From an uncultured Pseudomonadota bacterium (GTDB lineage Bacteria; Desulfobacterota_B; Binatia; UBA9968): DNA of 14,280 nucleotides. Under the pieces are notes generated by a model. That model ran no database searches, was not told the origin of the DNA, and saw only the letters and a list, made by a program, of their open reading frames with translations. Positions 6,611-12,109 of this stretch are shown piece by piece (position 1 is the first letter of the stretch; each line of letters opens with the position of its first letter). The position numbers and the translations under genes were made by a program. The DNA lies in the NCBI GenBank assembly GCA_946478635.1, contig CAMLCX010000072.1, positions 1-14,280 on the forward strand, in the 5' to 3' direction.

Positions 6611-7969
6611 ATGGATACCGACTCGTTTATCGGAACCATCCTCGTTGTTGACGACGACGCGGACATCCGCGCCGTGCTCAGGGATCGCTTGGATTCCTTG
6701 CATTACCAGGTGTTCGAAGCGCAGTGCGGCCGCGATGCGCTGGCGTTCTTGGAACAGCAAAATGTCCAGATGATTTTGCTCGATGTGGTGATGCCGGATA
6801 TGGACGGTCTCACCGTTCTGGGCGAGATCCGAAAGCGGGGTCTGGATGTAACGGTGATCATGATTACTGCCTACGCAACCATCGAGCGAGCCGTGCAGGC
6901 AATGAAGCATGGCGCCTACGATTTCATTCCCAAACCTTTTGAGCCGGACCATATCGCTCTGATCGTTGGCAAAGCGCTCGAACGCCAGACTCTAAAGCGG
7001 GGTATCGAGATACTCACAGAAGAGCTGGACGATCGTCATCGCCTGGTGGTCGGCCAGAGCGGAGCGATGAATCACGCATTGGAAGTGGCGAGAAAGGCGG
7101 CTGCCAGCAAGTCGACGGTTCTTTTGCTCGGAGAGAGCGGCACCGGGAAGGAGATTTTTGCTCGCGCCATACACAAATGGAGCGACCGCAAGAGCCAGCC
7201 TTTTATCGCGATTAACTGCGTCGGGCTATCGAGGGAATTGTTGGAAAGCACCCTGTTTGGTCATGAACGCGGCGCCTTTACCGGCGCTGTGGAGCAGAAA
7301 AAGGGAAAGTTAGAACTGGCGCACGGCGGCACGGTGTTTTTGGATGAAGTCGGTGATATCTCGACGGAACTGCAAACGAAGCTGCTCCGGTTTTTGCAAG
7401 AGCGAGAGTTTGAACGGGTCGGAGGCACGCGGCCTATTCGAGTCGATGTTCGAATCATTGCCGCAACCAACCGGGATCTGAATGCCGCCGTCGAGAACGG
7501 TCATTTCAGGGAAGACCTCTTTTATCGGCTCAATGTGATTTCGCTCCTTCTCCCGCCGTTGAGAGACCGCAAAGAAGATATTTCAGGACTGGCAAACTAT
7601 TTTGTCAACCGCTTTGCGTTGGAGACAAAGAAAACTTTTGATGGCATTGCCGGAGACGCGCTCAAGAAGTTGATTGCCTACCCCTGGCCGGGAAACGTGC
7701 GTGAGCTCGGCAACGAGATTGAACGCGCTTTGGTGTTGGGCAAAGGACCCCAATTAACGATCAGTGACTTGCCTGCCAAGATCATTTCCGCGCCAGCCAG
7801 CAGAGCGCGGGATGATTTTACTTATCACTCCGCGGTGGACGATTTTCGACGAGATCTAATCAACAAAACCCTTGCTCAAACACAGGGGAGCCGCGTGGCC
7901 GCGGCCAAGATCTTGGGATTGCAGAGAACTTATCTTTCCAGGTTGATCAAATCTTTAGGGCTGAGCTGA
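6611..7969 (+). CDS. NtrC-family sigma54-dependent response regulator
   Basis: A 452-aa transcriptional activator of full length and normal architecture. Receiver domain at 8-122: Asp14/Asp15, phospho-acceptor Asp58 in LLDVVMPDMDG, Lys108 in PKPFEP. AAA+ domain at about 145-375: Walker A GESGTGKE (174-181), the sigma54-contact loop GAFTGA (221-226), Walker B TVFLDEVGD (241-249), and the arginine-finger region FREDLFYRLNV (299-309). Fis-type helix-turn-helix at about 426-447 (RVAAAKILGLQRTYLSRLIK). It should bind upstream sites and, when phosphorylated, open sigma54-RNA polymerase promoters. The start lies 5 nt after the preceding stop with no clear Shine-Dalgarno, suggesting coupled translation. 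No -24/-12 sigma54 promoter is evident in the gaps of this window, so its targets may lie elsewhere. Confidence 0.95.
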   Translation: MDTDSFIGTILVVDDDADIRAVLRDRLDSLHYQVFEAQCGRDALAFLEQQNVQMILLDVVMPDMDGLTVLGEIRKRGLDVTVIMITAYATIERAVQAMKHGAYDFIPKPFEPDHIALIVGKALERQTLKRGIEILTEELDDRHRLVVGQSGAMNHALEVARKAAASKSTVLLLGESGTGKEIFARAIHKWSDRKSQPFIAINCVGLSRELLESTLFGHERGAFTGAVEQKKGKLELAHGGTVFLDEVGDISTELQTKLLRFLQEREFERVGGTRPIRVDVRIIAATNRDLNAAVENGHFREDLFYRLNVISLLLPPLRDRKEDISGLANYFVNRFALETKKTFDGIAGDALKKLIAYPWPGNVRELGNEIERALVLGKGPQLTISDLPAKIISAPASRARDDFTYHSAVDDFRRDLINKTLAQTQGSRVAAAKILGLQRTYLSRLIKSLGLS

Positions 7970-8011
7970 AGCTTTGCGTCGCCTTCCGCTGGCGAACCAT
8001 TGAAACACGAA

Positions 8012-8049
8012 GGCCAAGAGCATTCCGTCTCGCGGATATACTCTTGGCC
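8012..8049. terminator. Hairpin between convergent operons, possible two-way transcript end
   Basis: GGCCAAGAG (8012-8020) and CTCTTGGCC (8041-8049) form a perfect 9-bp inverted repeat with a 20-nt loop. It lies between the stop of the NtrC-like gene (7969) and the stop of the SWIB gene (8075), where both transcripts would end. No T-tract follows on either strand, so a classic intrinsic terminator is doubtful. It could mark a Rho-type end or be a dyad with another role. Confidence 0.45.
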
Positions 8050-8074
8050 CTGGAAAACCAACTCGGATGAATTC

Positions 8075-8350
8075 CTACTTCACATGCCTGCTGACGAGCT
8101 TGGTCATCTCAAACATGGAAACGGTTTTCTTGCCGCCGAATACGGCCTTGAGCTTGTCGTCGGCGTTGATGTTGGTTCTCTTCTTCTTATCCTGGAGCCC
8201 ATTCTTCTTGATGTAGACCCAAAGTTTCTTGGTGAGCTCCGTGCGCGGAATGGGCTTGTCACCGACGACGGCGCTCAACGTGGCATCCGGCTGCACCGGT
8301 TTCATGAATGCCGCGTTCGGTTTCCGTTTCTTCTTTTTTGCTGCTGCCAT
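8075..8350 (-). CDS. SWIB/MDM2-domain protein
   Basis: A 91-aa small, very basic protein. Residues 1-12 are a Lys/Arg-rich tail (AAAKKKKRK), then a SWIB domain fills about 15-90: KPVQPDATLSAVVG, IPRTELTKKLWVYIKKNGLQD, KKRTNINADDKLKAVFG and SMFEMTKLVSRHVK. This pattern is characteristic of the domain known from eukaryotic SWI/SNF complexes and from short stand-alone bacterial proteins such as those of chlamydiae. Its bacterial role is poorly known; nucleoid or DNA association is a guess from the charge. The start has AAGGAGGG 6 nt upstream. It follows hyuB2 by 78 nt but has its own likely promoter, so I do not count it as a hydantoinase component. Confidence 0.88.
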   Translation of the reverse strand: MAAAKKKKRKPNAAFMKPVQPDATLSAVVGDKPIPRTELTKKLWVYIKKNGLQDKKKRTNINADDKLKAVFGGKKTVSMFEMTKLVSRHVK

Positions 8351-8387
8351 TCGATTCCCTCCTTCAGGGGTGAAAAATTTTTCTATC

Positions 8388-8417
8388 TGTATAGCAGAGG
8401 CAACGGTTCAATGCCAA
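8388..8417 (-). promoter_or_regulatory. Likely promoter of the SWIB gene, with extended -10
   Basis: On the minus strand TTGGCA (8417-8412, 5/6 to the -35 consensus) is followed after 18 nt by TATACA (8393-8388, 4/6), itself preceded by TGC, giving an extended -10 (TGnTATACA). Transcription would begin near 8381, about 30 nt before the ATG, and leaves room for AAGGAGGG at 8364-8357. It lies just after the hyuB2 stop. Confidence 0.5.
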
Positions 8418-8428
8418 CGTTTTTTTAC

Positions 8429-10159
8429 TTATTTTCCTCTGAGATCTCGGGTTTTGGACTGGACGACAACGGGTTCGCCGTCCCGGTGATCGAGCGAGAC
8501 GCCGTAGCAGGTCTCAGCCGCTTTCACTGAGACATAACCTTGGCGCACGTCTTCGAGCACTTTATCCACAGGGCGGCTGAGCGGATTGCCGAGCCCGCCG
8601 CCGCCGGGGCGCTCCACTCTGATGACATCATTCCGGCCAAGCCGGAAATCGCCGAACCGAGATGGGAGGCGCTTTTCGTCATTGCACCCGGGATTGACAA
8701 TACATGCTCCGTTACCTCCGGGAAGCCCCGTATCAATGCCAAACGGTGCAATGGCGTGCTTATCCGTGCGCATCGAAAAGCGCACTTCATCGGCAAGGAT
8801 CCGATAATCGCGCGCAAAGCCCAGCCCGCCGCGCCACTCGCCCGCGCCGCCGGAGTCTTGGATCATTTCGAAGCGCTCCACGCGAGTGGGGAATTCCGAT
8901 TCGATGATCTCGATGGGCGCGGTTTTGCAGTTGCTCAAATGAAATGCGGTTGCCGACACTCCGTCCTTACCGGAGCGCGCGCCGGTGCCGCCGCTGAAAA
9001 TCTCGTAGTGCACGAAGGCGCGATTGCTCTGGGTGTCGCGGCCGCCGAGCACCAGCGCGCCGCTGCCCGAGCCGCCGGCAATCCGCTTGCCGGGCACGAA
9101 TGGGGCGAGAGCCCTCAGGACGGCTTCCGCGACGGTGAGCGCCGTCGGCATATAGGTATTCACCGCGCCCGGAAAACGTGGGTCGACCACGCTGCCCGGA
9201 CGGAAGGTTGCATCGACCGCGCGCGCCAGGCCTTGATTGATCGGCAGGAAGCGGTCGACCAGGGCGACCAGACAATAGGCGCAGGCGGCGCGCACGAGCG
9301 GCGGGCGGATATTCGCGGGCCCCTGGGTCTGATCGCTGCTGCCGTTAAAATCGAAATGCAGCTTGTCGCCGCGTTTTACGACTTTGACGTGAATGCGAAT
9401 AGGGCGCTCGAGATCGATGCCGTCGTTATCGACGAAGCTTTCGCCTTCGGATTCCCCGTCGGGCCACGAAGCGATCGCCTGCCGCACGCGGTTTTCCGTA
9501 TAGTCGGACAGCAGCTCGGTGCAGGCCAGGATGGTGGATTGGCCGTAGCGTTCCATCAGCTCGGATATTCGCCGTTCGCCCAGGCGAGCCGCGCCGACTT
9601 GGCCGCGCAGGTCGCCGATCACGAGCCCGGCGGTCCTGCTGTTGGCCGCGATCACGGCTTCGATTTCTTTTACGGGCTGGCGCCGCGCCATGTATTTTAC
9701 CGCCGGCAGGTGAAGTCCTTCCTGGTAGATTTCCCGAGCGTTGCCTGAGCCGCTGCCGGGTACCGTGCCGCCGATATCGCTCTTGTGTGCCATGTTGGCG
9801 GCGAAGCCGACCCACTCGCCGTGATAAAAGATCGGCGTCAACACGCCCATGTCCGGCGCGTGCGGGCTGCCGCCAAGATAGGGGTGGTTGATGATGAACG
9901 CGTCGCCGTCTTCGATCTCATCCGCCGGAAAGGTTTTCAATATTGCCGCGGCGCAGGCCGGAAAGGCGCCCATGTGCAGCGGCAACACAACGTGCTGCGC
10001 CACCACTTCGCCTTGCGTATTTAGGATCGCGCAGCTCGCGTCCTGGGACTCCCGAATGATCGTCGAGTAGCCGGTGCGGAAGAGCGAGTTCTGCATTTCC
10101 TGGACGATGCCCGCCAGACGCGCCTGGATGACTTGCAGAGTGATGGGATCGACGGTCAT
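8429..10159 (-). CDS. hyuB: Hydantoinase B/oxoprolinase family protein, second paralogue (B2)
   Basis: A 576-aa B-type subunit of the hydantoinase/oxoprolinase group, which with an A subunit carries out ATP-dependent opening of cyclic amides (or, in relatives, ATP-dependent carboxylation). Family signatures: NHPYLGGSPHAPDM (91-104), HKSDIGG (125-131, probable metal-ligand region), EIYQEGLH (143-150), DLRGQVGAARLGERR, ASWPDGESEGE, GPANIRPPLVRAA, GGTGARSGKDGVS, IEIIESEFPTRVERF, DSGGAGEWRGGLG, and near the C-terminus PGGGGLGNP. Full length, no truncation. I chose the ATG at 10157-10159 (MTVDPITLQV), which aligns exactly with the start of B1; a longer frame to 10294 would translate the repeat element. 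No Shine-Dalgarno is visible; a 12-nt repeat lies 6 nt upstream instead. The first 70 residues match B1 at 68 positions, with lower similarity after. Gene symbol is by family only. Confidence 0.9.
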   Translation of the reverse strand: MTVDPITLQVIQARLAGIVQEMQNSLFRTGYSTIIRESQDASCAILNTQGEVVAQHVVLPLHMGAFPACAAAILKTFPADEIEDGDAFIINHPYLGGSPHAPDMGVLTPIFYHGEWVGFAANMAHKSDIGGTVPGSGSGNAREIYQEGLHLPAVKYMARRQPVKEIEAVIAANSRTAGLVIGDLRGQVGAARLGERRISELMERYGQSTILACTELLSDYTENRVRQAIASWPDGESEGESFVDNDGIDLERPIRIHVKVVKRGDKLHFDFNGSSDQTQGPANIRPPLVRAACAYCLVALVDRFLPINQGLARAVDATFRPGSVVDPRFPGAVNTYMPTALTVAEAVLRALAPFVPGKRIAGGSGSGALVLGGRDTQSNRAFVHYEIFSGGTGARSGKDGVSATAFHLSNCKTAPIEIIESEFPTRVERFEMIQDSGGAGEWRGGLGFARDYRILADEVRFSMRTDKHAIAPFGIDTGLPGGNGACIVNPGCNDEKRLPSRFGDFRLGRNDVIRVERPGGGGLGNPLSRPVDKVLEDVRQGYVSVKAAETCYGVSLDHRDGEPVVVQSKTRDLRGK

Positions 10160-10165
10160 GGGATA

Positions 10166-10264
10166 TAGGCAATAGGCATCATCAGGCAACAGGCAATAGT
10201 AGGAATAGGAAAGAAAACAGCGGATTGTCCATTTCTGTTGCCTACTGCCTATTGCCTGTTGCCT
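10166..10264. repeat. Heptamer tandem repeat with inverted arms at the hyuB1/hyuB2 junction
   Basis: On the plus strand four exact 7-nt units occupy 10237-10264 (GTTGCCT, ACTGCCT, ATTGCCT, GTTGCCT). The opposite-strand version of the unit (AGGCAAT/AGGCAAC) occurs in a less regular array at 10167-10206. The arms pair: CAGGCAACAGGCAATAG (10183-10199) is the perfect reverse complement of 10249-10265, over 17 bp with a 49-nt loop. The element spans the whole space between the two B genes, contains the stop codon of B1 (10242-10244) and reaches to 6 nt from the B2 start. Confidence 0.85.
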
Positions 10265-11990
10265 GCGCGCGCAATGCGCGCGTGTCCGTTTCATTCAGCG
10301 CGAAGTCGCTGTCCACGGCATCGATGGCGACGCGGTAGACTTCGCGCGCTCTTTTCTGCGTCACGTAACCGTTGCGCACGTCGTTGAGAACTTTTTGCGG
10401 GTCGCGTTCGAGAGGGTTGCCCAAACCGCCGCCGCCGGGAGTTTCGAGGCTGAAGACCTCACCAGGATGAAGCACGTGGTCGGAATAGCGTGACGGGATG
10501 ACGCGCTCTTCGGGTTTGCCGGGGTTGAGCGTGCACAGACCGGTCTTGCCGTCCATGCCGCCGTCGATGCCCTTGGGCGCCACACTGTGCTTGGTCGAAC
10601 GAAGCGAGAACCGCGCGTCGTTGTCGAGCACCTCGTATTCGCGCACGAAGCCCAGGCCGCCGCGGTACTGGCCCGGGCCGCCCGAGTCCGGAATCAAGTC
10701 GAAGCGTTTCACCCGCGTGGAAAACTCCGACTCGATGATCTCGATGGGCGCGATCTTGGCGTTGGATTGATTGACATTGGTGCCCGACACGCCGTCTTTG
10801 CCGCTCCTCCCGCCGGAGCCGCCGCCGAAGATTTCATATTGCACGTACCCCTTGCCGGTCTTGTTGCTGCGCCCGCCGATGATGATCGAGCGGCTGCTGC
10901 AACCGTCGCCGACTTTTTTGTGCGGCGTGATCTGGCTCGACGCTTCGAGCAGCGATTCCACCAGCGCGTGAACGGTCGGATTGTAGGTGTTCACCGGCGC
11001 CGGAAAGCGCGGATTGACCACGCTGCCTTCGCGAACTTTGATTTCGATGCACCTGGCAAGCCCGTAGTTGATGGCGAGGGCGGGATCGACGAGACAAGTC
11101 AGCAGATAACAGCAGGCGGCGCGCACGATGGTGGGGCGGATGTTTGCCGGCCCCTTGGTTTGATCGGCGCAGCCGGTGAAATCGAAGAGCAGGCGATTGC
11201 CTTTCTTTTCGATTCTCACGTGGAGCCGCACCGGCTTGTCGAGGTCGATGCCGTCGCTGTCGACGAAACGTTCGCCTTCGCCTGTGCCATCGGGCCAGGA
11301 CGCGATCTCGGCGCGCACTTTGGCTTCGGTCAAGGCGAACAATTCGTCGAAGGAGCTGAGGATCGTATCCTTGCCGTAGCGCTCCATCATTTCCTGGAAC
11401 CGTCTCTCACCCAGGCGAGCGGCGCCGACTTGGCCGCGCAGATCGCCGACGACCAATTCCGGCGTGCGGCTGTTGCAGCCGAGCAGCGCTTCGATGTCTT
11501 TACTGGTCTTGTAGGCCTGCACGTATTTGATCGGCGGCACGTGCAGGCCTTCCTGGTAGATTTCCCGCGCCTGGCTCCAGCAACTGCCGGGAACCGGACC
11601 GCCGATGTCGCTCTTGTGCGCCAGGTTGGCGGCGAATCCCACCCATTCGCCCTGGTAAAAAATCGGCGATAGCACCGCCATGTCCGGCGCGTGGGGGCTG
11701 CCGCCTAAATAGGGGTGATTGGTGATGAAGGCGTCGCCTTCGTGCACTTCATCGGGCGTGTAGTTTTTGAGAACGCCCGCGGCGCAAGCCGGAAACGCGC
11801 CCATGTGCAGCGGCAAGACGACATGCTGGGCGACGACCTCGCCCTGGCGATTGAGTATCGCGCAGCTGGCGTCCTGGGACTCGCGGATGATGGTCGAGTA
11901 GCCGGTGCGAAAGAGCGAGTTCTGCATCTCCTGGACGATGCCGGCGAGACGAGCTTGGATGACTTGCAGGGTAACGGGGTCGACGGTCAT
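10242..11990 (-). CDS. hyuB: Hydantoinase B/oxoprolinase family protein, first paralogue (B1)
   Basis: A 582-aa B-type subunit, paralogous to the next gene and probably partnering the HyuA encoded just upstream. Signatures are intact: NHPYLGGSPHAPDM (91-104), HKSDIGG (125-131), EIYQEGLH (143-150), DLRGQVGAARLGERR, ASWPDGTGEGE, GPANIRPTIVRAA, GGGSGGRSGKDGVS, IEIIESEFSTRVKRF, DSGGPGQYRGGLG and PGGGGLGNP (518-526). The start ATG at 11988-11990 lacks a visible Shine-Dalgarno and has the same 12-nt stretch as B2, 4 nt upstream. The C-terminal tail AQATGNRQ is encoded by the GC hairpin and heptamer repeat, and the stop falls inside the repeat, so the natural end has probably been replaced by repeat sequence. 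A ring amidase role is likely from the family, but the substrate is unknown; some relatives belong to acetone or acetophenone carboxylases. Confidence 0.9.
   Translation of the reverse strand: MTVDPVTLQVIQARLAGIVQEMQNSLFRTGYSTIIRESQDASCAILNRQGEVVAQHVVLPLHMGAFPACAAGVLKNYTPDEVHEGDAFITNHPYLGGSPHAPDMAVLSPIFYQGEWVGFAANLAHKSDIGGPVPGSCWSQAREIYQEGLHVPPIKYVQAYKTSKDIEALLGCNSRTPELVVGDLRGQVGAARLGERRFQEMMERYGKDTILSSFDELFALTEAKVRAEIASWPDGTGEGERFVDSDGIDLDKPVRLHVRIEKKGNRLLFDFTGCADQTKGPANIRPTIVRAACCYLLTCLVDPALAINYGLARCIEIKVREGSVVNPRFPAPVNTYNPTVHALVESLLEASSQITPHKKVGDGCSSRSIIIGGRSNKTGKGYVQYEIFGGGSGGRSGKDGVSGTNVNQSNAKIAPIEIIESEFSTRVKRFDLIPDSGGPGQYRGGLGFVREYEVLDNDARFSLRSTKHSVAPKGIDGGMDGKTGLCTLNPGKPEERVIPSRYSDHVLHPGEVFSLETPGGGGLGNPLERDPQKVLNDVRNGYVTQKRAREVYRVAIDAVDSDFALNETDTRALRAQATGNRQ
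10266..10282. repeat. GC hairpin CGCGCGC-AAT-GCGCGCG at the 3' end of hyuB1
   Basis: A perfect 7-bp alternating CG inverted repeat with a 3-nt loop, inside the last codons of hyuB1 and directly next to the heptamer array. In the mRNA it would form a very stable hairpin just before the stop codon, adjoining the 17-bp stem of the heptamer element. Confidence 0.6.
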
Positions 11991-11994
11991 AAGT

Positions 11995-12006
11995 TAGGCA
12001 ATAGGC
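11995..12006. repeat. 12-nt TAGGCAATAGGC next to the hyuB1 start, shared with hyuB2
   Basis: The identical 12 nt occurs at 10166-10177. On the coding strand both read GCCTATTGCCTA and lie 4 nt (B1) and 6 nt (B2) before the ATG, in the place expected for a ribosome site. They are heptamer-repeat units, so either the unit was copied along with the gene or both junctions were seeded by the same repeat. Confidence 0.7.
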
Positions 12007-12017
12007 GATGGACAAAT

Positions 12018-12097
12018 TGGAGTGATGGAGTGGTGGAGTGGTGGAGTATTGTTCGGAACAGCAGCACTCCTGTACTCCAATACTCCAATACTCCAAC
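12018..12097. repeat. Octamer tandem repeat with inverted arms at the hyuA/hyuB1 junction
   Basis: The left arm has four 8-nt units (TGGAGTGA, TGGAGTGG, TGGAGTGG, TGGAGTAT; 12018-12049). The right arm has four 8-nt units of opposite sense (ACTCCTGT, ACTCCAAT, ACTCCAAT, ACTCCAAC; 12066-12097). TGGAGT pairs with ACTCCA in register, giving a long hairpin of 6-bp steps separated by 2-nt mismatches, around a centre that itself contains GTTC-GGAAC. It fills most of the 119-nt gap between hyuA and hyuB1. Confidence 0.8.
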
Positions 12098-12109
12098 CGG
12101 CTTCAGTTC

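Noticed and set aside
7985..8010. Sigma54-type -24/-12 promoter near CTGGCGAACCATTGAA
   Set aside because: The invariant GG-N10-GC spacing is not met, and there is no gene start downstream on that strand.
8540..9748. A 402-codon open frame on the plus strand opposite hyuB2
   Set aside because: It is fully antisense to a gene with clear family motifs, its translation is Ala/Arg/Gly-rich with no recognisable domain, and long antisense frames are expected in GC-rich coding DNA.
10166..10264. CRISPR-like array
   Set aside because: Units are only 7 nt, contiguous, without unique spacers of constant length, and no cas genes are present; the same holds for 12018-12097.
10160..10294. Longer N-terminus for hyuB2 starting at 10294
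   Set aside because: The extra 45 residues would be translated repeat sequence overlapping the end of hyuB1; the MTVDP start aligns exactly with B1.
10587..11672. A 361-codon open frame on the plus strand opposite hyuB1
   Set aside because: Antisense shadow of hyuB1, parallel to the one opposite hyuB2; the similarity between them follows from the paralogy of the real genes.
10017..11990. Gene conversion between the two hyuB 5' ends
   Set aside because: The 5' DNA has many synonymous differences (about 11 percent) while the protein is nearly identical, which fits selection on the protein better than recent conversion.
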